Notes: generated by a model from the letters alone, not told the origin. DNA of 55,738 nucleotides from Shimwellia pseudoproteus (GCF_016415625.1 NZ_WBXP01000027.1:1-55738), one strand, 5' to 3'; shown: positions 45,872 to 55,074, counted from the first letter of the stretch. Numbers and translations are program-made.

Positions 45872-47065
45872 TTACATTACTGCGGCAATAGCGCGGGCAA
45901 CATAATCAACGTTGTGGCGGTTCACCCCGGCAAGGCACATGCGGCCGCTGGCAATTAAATAGACACCAAACTCTTCCCGCAGGCGATCCACCTGAGCCGC
46001 CGAGAGGCCGGTATAGCTGAACATCCCGCGCTGGCGCTGCAGATAGTCAAAATCCCGCCCCGGCATCTGAGTTTTCAGGGTCTCCACCAGCACATGGCGC
46101 ATCTCAATGATGCGCTGGCGCATGCTTTCCACCTCAGCCAGCCAGACGGCGCGCAGTTGAGGGTCATTCAGCACCAGAGAGACCACCTGAGCGCCATAGT
46201 TTGGCGGGCTGGAATAAATACGGCGCACGGTTGCTTTCAGCTGGCCCAGCACCCGGGCGGCGGTTTCGCTGTTCTCACAGATGACCGACAGGCCGCCCAC
46301 ACGCTCGCCATACAGCGAGAATATCTTAGAGAATGAATTACTTATCAGGGCAGGCAGGCCCGCCGAGGCCACCGCGCGCAGCGCATAGGCATCTTCTTCC
46401 ATACCGGCGCCGAACCCCTGGTAGGCAATATCCAGGAATGGCAGCAGCTCCCGGGCTTTCAGTACCTCAATCACCTGGTCCCACTGGGCGCGGGTCAGAT
46501 CAGCCCCTGTCGGGTTATGGCAGCAAGGGTGCAGCAGGACAATATCCCCGGCAGGCAGGGTGTTCAGGTGCGCCAGCAGGCCGTCAATATCGACCCCTTT
46601 ACTGTCGTTATCAAACCAGGGGTAAGTGCCCACTTCGAAGCCAGCCCCGGCAAATATAGCGATATGGTTTTCCCATGTCGGGTTACTCACCCATACTTTG
46701 GCCGCCGGGAAGTAATGCTTCAGAAAATCCGCCCCGACTTTGAGCGCGCCAGAGCCGCCCAGAGTCTGGATGGTGGCTACCCGGCCATCGCGCAGTACCG
46801 GATGGTCAGCGCCAAACAGCAGCGGCGCCACGGCCTGACGGTAGCTGTTCAGCCCTTCCATTGGCAGGTAGAGCGATGCACCGTGAGGCTGGCTATTCAG
46901 GCGCTTTTCCGCCTCTGCCACTGCCTGTAATTGTGGAATAATCCCTTCCCCGTTGTAATACAGCCCAATACTCAGGTTCACTTTGCCGTCGCGGGGGTCC
47001 TCTTTGAAGGTTTCCATCAGGGAGAGGATCGGATCGCCTGCATAGGCGTCAACTTTCTGAAACAC
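45872..47065 (-). CDS. tyrB: TyrB, aromatic-amino-acid aminotransferase
   Basis: A 397-residue class I PLP aminotransferase making tyrosine and phenylalanine (and some leucine and aspartate) from their keto acids. The PLP lysine is in [17 protein letters not shown]; the substrate arginine is in the late [11 protein letters not shown]. The start is GTG 47065 ([12 protein letters not shown]), as in E. coli, with GGAG about 8 bases upstream; the frame extends to 47104 without support. TyrR usually controls this gene, but I could not identify a clear TyrR box. Confidence 0.95.
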   Translation of the reverse strand: MFQKVDAYAGDPILSLMETFKEDPRDGKVNLSIGLYYNGEGIIPQLQAVAEAEKRLNSQPHGASLYLPMEGLNSYRQAVAPLLFGADHPVLRDGRVATIQTLGGSGALKVGADFLKHYFPAAKVWVSNPTWENHIAIFAGAGFEVGTYPWFDNDSKGVDIDGLLAHLNTLPAGDIVLLHPCCHNPTGADLTRAQWDQVIEVLKARELLPFLDIAYQGFGAGMEEDAYALRAVASAGLPALISNSFSKIFSLYGERVGGLSVICENSETAARVLGQLKATVRRIYSSPPNYGAQVVSLVLNDPQLRAVWLAEVESMRQRIIEMRHVLVETLKTQMPGRDFDYLQRQRGMFSYTGLSAAQVDRLREEFGVYLIASGRMCLAGVNRHNVDYVARAIAAVM

Positions 47066-47157
47066 GCGCGTTTCTCCAGGGTTACAGTAGAACAAAGCAC
47101 ACAATAAACCGGATGCCGGAGAAGGTCGAGGGGGGATGTTAAAGAAGGGTTATAAAT

Positions 47158-47192
47158 CCAGCGCAGCCCCCGGTTGGCAGGGGCTGTGCTGG
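47158..47192 (-). terminator. Terminator-like hairpin of alr
   Basis: CCAGCGCAGCCCC and GGGGCTGTGCTGG form a 13-bp stem (one G-U) with a 9-base loop, 6 bases after the alr stop. ATTTATA follows on the minus strand. Confidence 0.7.
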
Positions 47193-47197
47193 CGGGA

Positions 47198-48277
47198 TCA
47201 GTCGATATAGCTCATGGCCACCCGGGAGGTTAAACGGGTAATAAGTTCGTAAGCACTTACTTTTGTAATTTCGGCAATCCGCTCAACCGGCAGCCCTTCC
47301 CCCCACATCACGGCCAGATCGCCCACCTGGTCCGCGGCATCGGGGCCGAGATCAACACAAATCATGTCCATCGCCACCCGCCCGGCAATCGGCACTTCCC
47401 GGCCATTAACCAGCACCGGCGTGCCGGACGGCGCCGCCCGCGGGTAACCATCACCGTAACCGATGGCAATCACCCCGAGGCGAGTATCGCGCTCACTCAC
47501 CCAGGTGCCGCCGTAACCCACCGGCTCACCGGCTTTATGTTCGCGCACCGCAATCAGGCTGGAGGTTAACGACATCACCGGCTGGAGGCCAAAATCCGGC
47601 CCCCAGGGGCGCTGTTCCAGGGGGGAAACGCCATACAGAATAATCCCCGGGCGCACCCAGTCATAGTGGGACTGCGGCCACAGCAGGATCCCGCCGGAGG
47701 CGGCAATCGAGCGCAGGCCCGGTTTGCCTTGGGTAAACTGATTGAAGATGGCCAGCTGCTTTTCGGTGGCCCCGCATTCCGGCTCATCGGCCCGGGCAAA
47801 GTGGCTGACCACATTCACCGGCTGGCAGACATTTTTACAACGGGTCAGACGGGTATAGAACGCGTCGGCCTCTTCCGGGCGTACCCCCAGGCGGTGCATC
47901 CCGGTGTCCAGCTTCATCCAGACATTTACCGGCGCCGCCAGATCGGCCTGCTCCAGCGCTGCCAGTTGCTCTTCACTGTGTACCGCAATATGCAGCTGTT
48001 GCAGCGAAATAACCGGCAGGTCGCTGGCGTTAAAGAAGCCTTCCAGCAGCAGTACCGGTTGGGTAATGCCACCGGCACGCAGGCGCAGCGCCTCTTCCAG
48101 CCGGGCAACGCCGAAGGCATCGGCATCGGGTAATGTGCGGGCGGCCTCGAGCAGACCGTGGCCATAAGCGTTTGCTTTCACAATGGCAACCAGCTTACTG
48201 GTGGGGGCCAGTTCGCGCAGGCGTTGCAGGTTGTGGCGCAGAGCGCGGCGGTTAATAACAACGGTTGCCGCTTGCAT
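47198..48277 (-). CDS. alr: Alr, alanine racemase
   Basis: A 359-residue PLP-dependent racemase that makes D-alanine for peptidoglycan. The PLP lysine is K34 in [12 protein letters not shown]; the second catalytic base is the tyrosine in GYGGTWVSE. The length equals E. coli Alr. It lies downstream of dnaB on the same strand with an 88-base gap, as in E. coli. Confidence 0.97.
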   Translation of the reverse strand: MQAATVVINRRALRHNLQRLRELAPTSKLVAIVKANAYGHGLLEAARTLPDADAFGVARLEEALRLRAGGITQPVLLLEGFFNASDLPVISLQQLHIAVHSEEQLAALEQADLAAPVNVWMKLDTGMHRLGVRPEEADAFYTRLTRCKNVCQPVNVVSHFARADEPECGATEKQLAIFNQFTQGKPGLRSIAASGGILLWPQSHYDWVRPGIILYGVSPLEQRPWGPDFGLQPVMSLTSSLIAVREHKAGEPVGYGGTWVSERDTRLGVIAIGYGDGYPRAAPSGTPVLVNGREVPIAGRVAMDMICVDLGPDAADQVGDLAVMWGEGLPVERIAEITKVSAYELITRLTSRVAMSYID

Positions 48278-48365
48278 TTCTATTCCTTTTTGGGTCTGAC
48301 GTTAGTGTCACGGCCTCCCGGGGGCTACGGCAGGCAGCGGCCCGGGAAACCAAAAATTTACGCGG

Positions 48366-49781
48366 TTATTCGTCGTCGTATTGCGGGCCCGCGTAGTTAT
48401 CGAACCGGGACCACTGGCCGTTAAATGTCAGGCGCACCGTGCCGATTGGGCCGTTACGCTGTTTACCAATGATGATTTCCGCGATGCCTTTCAGATCGCT
48501 GTTTTCGTGGTACACCTCATCACGGTAGATAAACATAATCAGGTCAGCATCCTGTTCGATAGAACCTGATTCACGCAGATCGGAGTTCACCGGGCGTTTG
48601 TCGGCGCGCTGCTCCAGGGAGCGGTTCAGCTGGGAGAGCGCCACCACCGGCACCTGGAGCTCTTTGGCCAGCGCTTTCAGGGAGCGGGAGATTTCGGCGA
48701 TTTCCAGGGTACGGTTATCGGAGAGTGACGGCACCCGCATCAGTTGCAGGTAGTCGATCATTATCAGGCTCAGGCCGCCGTGCTCGCGGAATACCCGGCG
48801 GGCGCGGGAGCGCACTTCCGTAGGGGTCAGGCCGGAAGAGTCATCAATATACATATTGTTCTTCTCCAGCAGGATCCCCATAGTGCCGGAGATCCGCGCC
48901 CAGTCTTCATCGTCCAGCTGGCCGGTACGGATGCGGGTCTGATCAACCCGGGAGAGCGACGCCAGCATACGCATCATGATCTGCTCCGAGGGCATTTCGA
49001 GGCTGAAAATCAGCACCGGTTTATCCTGGAGCATGGCGGCGTTTTCACACAGGTTCATGGCGAAGGTGGTTTTCCCCATTGAAGGGCGCGCCGCCACGAT
49101 AATCAGGTCCGAGCCCTGTAAACCGGCGGTCTTCTTATTCAAATCCTGATAGCCGGTGTCCACCCCGGTAACCCCATCATGGGGCTGCTGGTAGAGCGTT
49201 TCGATACGGGCAACAGTGGCATCGAGGATTTTATCAATGCTCTGGGGGCCTTCATCCTTACTGGCGCGGTTCTCCGCAATCTGGAATACCCGGGATTCCG
49301 CCAGATCCAGTAAGTCTTCACTGGTGCGGCCCTGGGGGTCAAAACCGGCGTCGGCAATTTCATTGGCGACGGCTATCATCTCGCGCACCACGGCGCGCTC
49401 GCGGACAATATCCGCATAAGCGTTGATGTTCGCCGCGCTGGGGGTATTTTTAGATAACTCAGCCAGGTAGGCAAAGCCGCCGACGATTTCCAGCTGCCCC
49501 TGGCGCTCCAGGGATTCCGACAGGGTGATCAAATCAATGGGCTTGCCCAGTTCCTGAAGGCGGTGCATCTCGGTAAAAATATGCCGGTGGGGACGGGTAT
49601 AGAAATCTTCCGCCACCACCCGTTCGGCGACGTCATCCCAGCGTTCGTTATCCAGCATCAACCCGCCCAGCACCGACTGCTCCGCTTCCAGTGAATGGGG
49701 GGGCATTTTCAGGGCGGCAATCTGCGGATCGCGCTCGCCAGCATCAGTCTGAGGTTTATTAAAGGGTTTCTTTGCGGCCAT
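48366..49781 (-). CDS. dnaB: DnaB, replicative DNA helicase
   Basis: A 471-residue hexameric helicase that unwinds the replication fork and binds DnaG and DnaC. The N-terminal domain (PHSLEAEQSVLGGLMLDNER) is followed by a linker and a RecA-like ATPase domain with Walker A ARPSMGKTTFAMN and the motif YLQLMRVPSLSDNRTLEIAE. No intein is present. Length equals E. coli DnaB. It is divergent from qorA. Confidence 0.97.
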   Translation of the reverse strand: MAAKKPFNKPQTDAGERDPQIAALKMPPHSLEAEQSVLGGLMLDNERWDDVAERVVAEDFYTRPHRHIFTEMHRLQELGKPIDLITLSESLERQGQLEIVGGFAYLAELSKNTPSAANINAYADIVRERAVVREMIAVANEIADAGFDPQGRTSEDLLDLAESRVFQIAENRASKDEGPQSIDKILDATVARIETLYQQPHDGVTGVDTGYQDLNKKTAGLQGSDLIIVAARPSMGKTTFAMNLCENAAMLQDKPVLIFSLEMPSEQIMMRMLASLSRVDQTRIRTGQLDDEDWARISGTMGILLEKNNMYIDDSSGLTPTEVRSRARRVFREHGGLSLIMIDYLQLMRVPSLSDNRTLEIAEISRSLKALAKELQVPVVALSQLNRSLEQRADKRPVNSDLRESGSIEQDADLIMFIYRDEVYHENSDLKGIAEIIIGKQRNGPIGTVRLTFNGQWSRFDNYAGPQYDDE

Positions 49782-49971
49782 AACGTACGGGATACCAGGA
49801 TTAAAACAGACGGGGATTATACACGCTATGATAAGACCAGCGAGATTAATACATCGTAGCTTACGACCACTTTTTCCTCAGGTCACGCCGCCCGCGGCAA
49901 TATTTTCCCTGCCGATAACCTAATGAACTGTTAGGCTTATAAATTATCCAGAGCACACCACAGGAGCGGTT

Positions 49972-50955
49972 ATGGCAACCAGAATCGTGTTTTCACAGCC
50001 AGGTGGGCCCGACGTTCTGCACGCTGTTACATTTACCCCGGCAGACCCGCAGGCCCATGAAGTCCAGGTGGCGAACAAAGCCATCGGCATCAATTACATT
50101 GATACTTATGTCCGCAGCGGCCTTTATCCGCCGCCTTCACTCCCCAGCGGCCTGGGCAGCGAAGCCGCCGGTGTGGTTATCAAGGTCGGCAGTGCGGTCA
50201 GCCATATTAAAGAAGGGGATCGAGTGGTGTATGCCCAGGCGCCGCTCGGGGCCTATAGTGACGTGCACAATGTGGCCGCCGACAAGGTCGTCATCCTGCC
50301 CAATGCTATCTCCTTCGAACAGGGTGCCGCCACCTTCCTCAAGGGGCTGACAGTGTTCTATCTGCTGCGCAAAACCTATGAAATCAAGCCCAATGAGCAA
50401 TTTCTGTTTCATGCCGCCGCCGGCGGCGTTGGGCTGATTGCCTGCCAGTGGGCCAAAGCGCTGGGGGCGAAGCTTATCGGCACTGTGGGGTCCGCCGCCA
50501 AGGCGGAGAAAGCCCTTGCCGCCGGCGCATGGCGCACCATTAACTATCAGGAAGAGAACATTGTTGAGCGTGTTCTGGCGCTGACTAACGGCGCTAAAGT
50601 GCCGGTGGTGTATGACTCGGTGGGGAAAGACACCTGGGAAGCGTCGCTGAGTTGCTTGCAGCGCCGGGGGCTAATGGTGAGCTTTGGTAATGCGTCCGGG
50701 CCGGTGACCGGGGTCAACCTGGGGATCCTGAACCAGAAGGGCTCGCTATATGTCACCCGCCCGTCGCTAAGCGGGTATATCACCACCCGCGCCGAGCTGG
50801 AAGAAGCCAGCTGCGAGCTGTTTTCATTGATTGCCAGTGGGGTGATTAAGCCGGAGATCCCGGAAAACCAGAAGTTTGCCCTCGCCGATGCCGCGAACGC
50901 GCACCGGCTGCTGGAAAGCCGGGCCACCAGAGGATCAAGCCTGCTGCTGCCGTGA
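49972..50955 (+). CDS. qorA: QorA, NADPH:quinone oxidoreductase
   Basis: A 327-residue medium-chain (zinc-less) quinone oxidoreductase of the zeta-crystallin type that reduces quinones with NADPH. The nucleotide-binding fold AAAGGVGLIACQWAKALGAK is clear, and YVRSGLYPPPSLPSGLGSEA marks the substrate site. It matches the E. coli protein in length and place. AGGAG lies 7 bases before the ATG. A 190-bp gap separates it from divergent dnaB. Confidence 0.95.
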   Translation: MATRIVFSQPGGPDVLHAVTFTPADPQAHEVQVANKAIGINYIDTYVRSGLYPPPSLPSGLGSEAAGVVIKVGSAVSHIKEGDRVVYAQAPLGAYSDVHNVAADKVVILPNAISFEQGAATFLKGLTVFYLLRKTYEIKPNEQFLFHAAAGGVGLIACQWAKALGAKLIGTVGSAAKAEKALAAGAWRTINYQEENIVERVLALTNGAKVPVVYDSVGKDTWEASLSCLQRRGLMVSFGNASGPVTGVNLGILNQKGSLYVTRPSLSGYITTRAELEEASCELFSLIASGVIKPEIPENQKFALADAANAHRLLESRATRGSSLLLP

Positions 50956-50992
50956 CCGGTATTAAAGAATACGCCAGAAATACAAAAGATTA

Positions 50993-51022
50993 GGGCTTCC
51001 CGAAGGAAGCCCGTTCTTTTTA
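50993..51022 (+). terminator. Terminator of qorA
   Basis: GGGCTTCC and GGAAGCCC form an 8-bp stem with loop CGAA, followed by GTTCTTTTTAT. Confidence 0.9.
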
Positions 51023-51153
51023 TAGTTCGCGCTGTCTTGTAGGGTACAGCTGCGATGAATTCGTTCTCAACCCGGGCATAGTGGCAGATTTCCCGGACAT
51101 TTCCTAATAACACCAATAGAAAAGTTATTAGGTTGTGATCAACCCCTCAGACC

Positions 51154-51396
51154 CTAGTAAAATCTGCGGCGATGTCGACCATACTCTGGCTTCTTCGGCC
51201 CCTGGATGGCGCGGATAATCCATACCGCGGCCACCGCCAGTAACAGCCAGGGCAGTAGCTTAAACATCAATGCTAGCAGGCCACCGGCAAACATCAGCGC
51301 GGTTGCCACCAACAGGGCGGCAATAATCCCCAGCAGGGAAACCCCGGTGATCAGCAGCATCACAAAAAATCCCACCACAAACAGCAGCTCAAACAT
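51154..51396 (-). CDS. pspG: PspG, phage-shock protein G
   Basis: An 80-residue inner-membrane protein with two hydrophobic segments covering most of its length and a basic tail (GPKKPEYGRHRRRFY). It belongs to the PspF regulon and helps restore the membrane under stress. ATG 51396 (MFELLFVVGFFVMLLITGVS) matches E. coli; GGAGAGGTGA lies just upstream. The frame extends to 51519 but crosses the promoter. Confidence 0.93.
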   Translation of the reverse strand: MFELLFVVGFFVMLLITGVSLLGIIAALLVATALMFAGGLLALMFKLLPWLLLAVAAVWIIRAIQGPKKPEYGRHRRRFY

Positions 51397-51438
51397 TGTC
51401 ACCTCTCCTTTCTGAATCGCGCTGACTACCGGAGTCCT

Positions 51439-51454
51439 TACAAGAAACGTGCCA
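51439..51454 (-). promoter_or_regulatory. Sigma-54 promoter of pspG
   Basis: On the minus strand TGGCACGTTTCTTGTA has a perfect -24 TGGCACG and a -12 TTGTA in the right register. The -12 GC is GT here. It lies 43 bases before the pspG start. PspF/sigma-54 control of pspG is established in E. coli. Confidence 0.8.
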
Positions 51455-51536
51455 ATATTATTGCATTGATTTAATAGCAAAATGCCCCGGCGCGCAGGCC
51501 AGGGCATCGTCAAATTCACTAAATAGCGGTCAGAAA

Positions 51537-52574
51537 TTAACGCTTATCGGCAACCAGCGCCAGGGCCTGCTCCAGCACCTGGATGTCCGCCCCCGCTTTG
51601 TGGGCGTTTTCACTCAGGTAGCGCCGCCACTGCCGGGCCCCGGGGATCCCCTGGAACAGCCCCAGCATATGGCGCGTAATATGGCCAAGGTAACAGCCCC
51701 GGCTCAGTTCGCGCTCAATATACGGATACATGGCCCGCACTACCGCCACCGGGTCAGGATCGACACCGCCGGTGGCGAAAATTTCACGATCTACCGCCGC
51801 CAGGATACCCGGGTTCTGGTAAGCCTCGCGCCCCACCATCACGCCATCCATATGGGCCAGGTGGGCTTTGGCCTCTTCCAGAGATTTAATCCCGCCGTTG
51901 ATAGACATCGTCAGGCCGGGGAAATCGCGTTTAAGCTGATAAACCCGCGGGTAATCCAGCGGTGGGATTTCACGGTTCTCTTTCGGGCTTAACCCCGATA
52001 GCCAGGCTTTACGGGCGTGAATAATAAACGTATCGCAGCCGCCCTGCTCCGCCACCGTACCAACAAAGTCACACAGGAACGGGTAGCTGTCCTGATCATC
52101 AATACCGATGCGGGTTTTCACCGTTACCGGAATCAACACCGCGTCGCGCATCGCTTTTACACAGTCCGCCACCAGCGCGGCTTCGCCCATCAGACAGGCC
52201 CCAAAACGGCCGTTTTGTACCCGGTCAGACGGGCAGCCCACGTTGAGGTTGACCTCATCATAACCCCGGGCCTCCGCCAGTTTGGCACACTGGGCCAGGG
52301 CCTGAGGATCACTGCCCCCCAGTTGTAACGCGAGCGGGTGCTCCTCCTCACTGTAGGCCAGATAGTCACCCTTACCGTGGATGATGGCACCGGTGGTCAC
52401 CATTTCGGTGTACAGCAAGGTATGGCGGGACAGCAGGCGCAGGAAGTAGCGACAGTGGCGATCGGTCCAGTCGAGCATCGGCGCGATGGAAAAACGTGAA
52501 GGGCTGTATCCCGGCGTTTTTCCTCTGTTAACGCTGTTCTGGTGTGGGTTGTGCGATTCTTTATTTTCGTGCAT
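51537..52574 (-). CDS. dusA: DusA, tRNA-dihydrouridine synthase A
   Basis: A 345-residue FMN enzyme that reduces uridine 20/20a in the tRNA D-loop. Landmarks: [20 protein letters not shown], the catalytic cysteine in [13 protein letters not shown], the FMN site [19 protein letters not shown] and [13 protein letters not shown]. The first 28 residues vary between species. The 5' end of dusA is a known integration site for phages with dusA-type integrases, and an integrase lies 89 bases upstream here. No good Shine-Dalgarno precedes ATG 52574, so the integration may have replaced the native promoter and leader. Confidence 0.94.
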   Translation of the reverse strand: MHENKESHNPHQNSVNRGKTPGYSPSRFSIAPMLDWTDRHCRYFLRLLSRHTLLYTEMVTTGAIIHGKGDYLAYSEEEHPLALQLGGSDPQALAQCAKLAEARGYDEVNLNVGCPSDRVQNGRFGACLMGEAALVADCVKAMRDAVLIPVTVKTRIGIDDQDSYPFLCDFVGTVAEQGGCDTFIIHARKAWLSGLSPKENREIPPLDYPRVYQLKRDFPGLTMSINGGIKSLEEAKAHLAHMDGVMVGREAYQNPGILAAVDREIFATGGVDPDPVAVVRAMYPYIERELSRGCYLGHITRHMLGLFQGIPGARQWRRYLSENAHKAGADIQVLEQALALVADKR

Positions 52575-52605
52575 TTTTTGTCTTTATGTCGTATTTTTTC
52601 TTTAT

Positions 52606-52643
52606 CAGCACCCCCAACAGCACCCCAGATTCATGGGGTGCTG
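52606..52643. repeat. Three copies of a 9-mer beside the integrase
   Basis: CAGCACCCC occurs directly at 52606-52614 and 52618-52626, and inverted (GGGGTGCTG) at 52635-52643. Copies two and three can pair as a 9-bp stem with loop AGATTCAT. Location 20 bases before the integrase start and next to the expected attachment site suggests integrase or excisionase binding sites. Confidence 0.5.
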
Positions 52644-52663
52644 AACGAAGGTAAAGGAAAAGC

Positions 52664-53752
52664 ATGGCCTACTATAGCATAGAAAAACGTCAACGCGCCG
52701 ATGGGACTTTACGCTACCGCTGCACCGTGGGCGTAAAAGAAGGTGGGAAATATATCTACCGGGAAAACCGAACATTCAGCAAACAGGCCCATGCCAAAAC
52801 GTGGGGTGCTGGTAGGGTTGCTGAACTGGAAACAAATGGGGTGCCGACCACCAACGACTTAAACAAAATGGTTGTTGGCGATCTGCTCAAACGCTATATC
52901 AACGATCCCAACCTCGGCGGCAAAGCCGGGCGCACAAAACGTTATGTACTGGATATGTTGCTGGACTGCAACATCGCCGAAACCCCTCTGACAGACCTTT
53001 CAACCAGCCACGTTATCGAGCATTGCCGCCACAGAAACGGCGCTGGTGCCGGTCCTTCTACTATTAACCACGATGTAAGTTACCTTTCTTCCGTTCTGGC
53101 GTCCGCCAAACCCGTCTACGGTATCGACTACACGACCAATCCCGCAACAGATGCAAGACCTCTACTGCTCCAGATGGGGCTGATTGGCAAATCCAAACGC
53201 CGCAGCCGCCGCCCTGTGAGCGACGAACTGGATAGACTGCTCGCAGGGCTTGAGGCCAGAAGCGATCACGTCGCAGCAAAAATCCCCTTCGTTGATATTC
53301 TTAACTTCTCAATCCTCAGTTGTATGCGAGTTGGCGAAGTGTGCAAAATCCGCTGGGAAGATGTAGACGAAAAACAAAAGGCCGTGCTGGTCAGAGACAG
53401 AAAAGACCCGCGCAAAAAATCCGGTAACCATATGCTGGTACCACTTCTCGGCGATGCCTGGAACATAGTGCAACGTCAGCCCAAAATCAGCGAGTTAATT
53501 TTCCCTTATAACTCTCGTTCTGTAACTGCGGGTTTTCAACGTGTCAGGAACGCCCTGGGCATTGAAGACTTGCGCTACCACGATATGCGCCGGGAGGGGG
53601 CCAGCAGGCTTTTTGAGGCGGGTTTTAGTATAGAAGAAGTGGCCCAGGTTACAGGCCATCGGTCTCTTAATGTACTCTGGCAGGTTTATACTGAACTGTT
53701 TCCGAAATCCCTGCATGAAAAGTACGACGCGCTGCACGCTAAAAAGAAGTAG
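52664..53752 (+). CDS. int: Tyrosine-family site-specific integrase (dusA-type)
   Basis: A 362-residue tyrosine recombinase. The N-terminal part holds an arm-binding-like region (YYSIEKRQRADGTLRYRCTV) and a core-binding SAM-like domain to about residue 170. The catalytic domain shows the first arginine in CMRVGEVCKIRWEDV, HDMRREGASRLFEAGF with the H-x-x-R pair, TGHRS, and the nucleophile tyrosine in VYTEL. Location at dusA agrees with the integrase group known to use that gene. AAAGG lies about 9 bases before the ATG. It reads into the prophage and its end overlaps convergent Rz1 by 14 bases. Confidence 0.9.
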   Translation: MAYYSIEKRQRADGTLRYRCTVGVKEGGKYIYRENRTFSKQAHAKTWGAGRVAELETNGVPTTNDLNKMVVGDLLKRYINDPNLGGKAGRTKRYVLDMLLDCNIAETPLTDLSTSHVIEHCRHRNGAGAGPSTINHDVSYLSSVLASAKPVYGIDYTTNPATDARPLLLQMGLIGKSKRRSRRPVSDELDRLLAGLEARSDHVAAKIPFVDILNFSILSCMRVGEVCKIRWEDVDEKQKAVLVRDRKDPRKKSGNHMLVPLLGDAWNIVQRQPKISELIFPYNSRSVTAGFQRVRNALGIEDLRYHDMRREGASRLFEAGFSIEEVAQVTGHRSLNVLWQVYTELFPKSLHEKYDALHAKKK

Positions 53753-53984
53753 CTTTATACCACGCCTGCCAGCGATACTTATCCTGCCGCAGCTGGCGCA
53801 GACATTCAGCAGTTTCTATATCAGCCTGCAGATCTTCATCGCTGTCTGTTCCAGCTTTGCTCGCTCCCTTGCACGGCTCCTGCATCAAATCCGCTGATGG
53901 AGTTGGCCGCATCGAGGGCGCGCTGACGCAACTGCACAGCGTGATCGTCAAAATCGCACTTAGTATGATTCGGGTCGTTAACAT
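53739..53984 (-). CDS. Rz1-like outer-membrane spanin
   Basis: An 81-residue lipoprotein whose signal ends in the lipobox LCSC (about residues 16-19), followed by a proline-containing mature region. It starts inside the Rz frame (in another frame) and runs 97 bases beyond the Rz stop, the usual nested or overlapping Rz/Rz1 layout. With Rz it forms the spanin complex that fuses inner and outer membranes at the last step of lysis. Its mature chain is longer than in lambda Rz1. Confidence 0.8.
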   Translation of the reverse strand: MLTTRIILSAILTITLCSCVSAPSMRPTPSADLMQEPCKGASKAGTDSDEDLQADIETAECLRQLRQDKYRWQAWYKATSF

Positions 53985-54219
53985 ATTTCACCACATCGCG
54001 ATAAATGGTCCGGTAAATCACTTTGCCTTCTGCGCTGGACGCTGCCGCTTTCTGTTCGCCGGTTGCTACAGCCTTCTCAGCCTTTTTACTCTTCTCCTGA
54101 TATTCGCTGTTTATCTTGTCACTGTGCGCGTACCAGCCTTTCAAGTAACCCGCGTAATACGCACCGACGAGCAACGCCAGCAGAACGGCCAGCGCTAACA
54201 ATTTTGTTTTAAGGGTCAC
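53836..54219 (-). CDS. Rz-like inner-membrane spanin
   Basis: A 127-residue type II membrane protein. An N-terminal anchor ([20 protein letters not shown]) is followed by a periplasmic coiled-coil-rich region (HSDKINSEYQEKSKKAEKAV). I choose GTG 54219, which overlaps the endolysin stop (GTGA) and has GGGGGA about 8 bases upstream; GTG 54237 is also in frame. It pairs with Rz1, encoded in another frame within its 3' half. Confidence 0.78.
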   Translation of the reverse strand: MTLKTKLLALAVLLALLVGAYYAGYLKGWYAHSDKINSEYQEKSKKAEKAVATGEQKAAASSAEGKVIYRTIYRDVVKYVNDPNHTKCDFDDHAVQLRQRALDAANSISGFDAGAVQGSEQSWNRQR

Positions 54220-54746
54220 TGGTCTATCCCCCAGCACGTCAGCGCGCTTTCCTGGTCACGACGGGATACCTGCCCGTAGCAGTTATTGGAACGGATCCGG
54301 CAATCGCGTCCACCGTCTTTTATCCACCACCTGATTGCTTCACATGCCCCCTTCCGATCGCCGGCATTGATTCGCTTATAGAACGTGGATGGGAAACACT
54401 TGCCGGGGCCGATATTGTACGGGCAGAACGACGCAATACCTGCTTTCTGCGGTTCAGTCAGCGGCACTTTGATATTGTGCTCTACCCAGGCTAGCGCTTT
54501 ATCGCGTTCGATAGCGTTTACCTGGTCACATTTTGCCTGCGTCAGCTTCATACCCTTCACTACAGGCTTACCATCAACCATCGTGGCACCACGGCAAATC
54601 GTCCAAATTCCTCCAGCGTCACGGTATGCGGAGAGACTGTTGCCCTCTTTCTCATTCAGGAACTGATCGAGAATAACCGATGCTGGCGCACCGGCGAGTA
54701 CCAGTCCCAGAACAGCAGCGCTAAGCTTAGTCCTGTTGCTGGTCAT
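54216..54746 (-). CDS. SAR-type phage endolysin (glycoside hydrolase 24 lysozyme)
   Basis: A 176-residue muramidase of the phage 21 R / P1 Lyz kind. The N-terminal hydrophobic segment ([20 protein letters not shown]) rich in Ala and Gly is a signal-arrest-release anchor. The catalytic region has the E-D-T pattern in [20 protein letters not shown], although the usual GYG after the threonine reads CRGAT. Several cysteines (in TICRG, AKCDQ, SFCPY, GKCFP, ACEA, DCRI, NNCYG, LTCWG) allow disulfide-controlled activation. It pairs with a pinholin, encoded directly upstream with a 20-base overlap. Confidence 0.88.
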   Translation of the reverse strand: MTSNRTKLSAAVLGLVLAGAPASVILDQFLNEKEGNSLSAYRDAGGIWTICRGATMVDGKPVVKGMKLTQAKCDQVNAIERDKALAWVEHNIKVPLTEPQKAGIASFCPYNIGPGKCFPSTFYKRINAGDRKGACEAIRWWIKDGGRDCRIRSNNCYGQVSRRDQESALTCWGIDQ

Positions 54747-54963
54747 AGAGTTGAGCCTCTTTGCGACGGTCTTCTTTGATTTTGAAATAGAGATTGGTCA
54801 GGTAGGTAACCAGCCCCAGAAATATACTCGCCAGCACACCGATAGCAGCCCACTGGCTTGGGCTGACTTTATCGAGTAATTGCAGTAACCAGAAGACGCC
54901 ACTGCCCCCGGACGTAATATAGGAAGCACCTGCCGCCAGACCTGAATGGTTGTTCATCCTCAT
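54727..54963 (-). CDS. Pinholin-type phage holin (S21-like) with dual start
   Basis: A 78-residue protein with two membrane segments (about 19-32 and 38-60), closely resembling phage 21 holin S in [20 protein letters not shown] and [20 protein letters not shown]. Such holins make small pores that depolarise the membrane and free the SAR endolysin. The start MRMNNHS offers Met1 and Met3 with an arginine between, the pattern by which lambda and 21 make antiholin (long form) and holin (short form). The hairpin just upstream covers the Shine-Dalgarno. Confidence 0.88.
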   Translation of the reverse strand: MRMNNHSGLAAGASYITSGGSGVFWLLQLLDKVSPSQWAAIGVLASIFLGLVTYLTNLYFKIKEDRRKEAQLYDQQQD

Positions 54964-55010
54964 ACCTTACCCCCCGTAGGGAACACTATTAAGTGCTCCG
55001 AGGGTAAGGT
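54964..55010 (-). promoter_or_regulatory. Long hairpin covering the holin ribosome binding site
   Basis: Read on the plus strand, ACCTTACCC (54964-54972) and GGGTAAGGT (55002-55010) form a 9-bp outer stem. Inside it, GGAACACT and AGTGCTCC pair at 7 of 8 positions with loop ATTA. In the holin message the 3' arm GGGTAAGGT contains the likely Shine-Dalgarno (AAGG), 1 base before Met1 and 7 before Met3. The structure could control start choice, as the sdi hairpin does in lambda S. Confidence 0.55.
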
Positions 55011-55074
55011 GGTGATGTGGTCGGAATCCTGACTATTGGAGGTATTGACCCGAGAGCCAACATAATGAATTCAT

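Noticed and set aside
47066..47157. TyrR box before tyrB
   Set aside because: Looked for TGTAAA-N6-TTTACA; nothing close enough was found.
51397..51519. Longer 121-residue reading of pspG
   Set aside because: The extension covers the sigma-54 promoter; the 80-residue start matches E. coli and has a strong Shine-Dalgarno.
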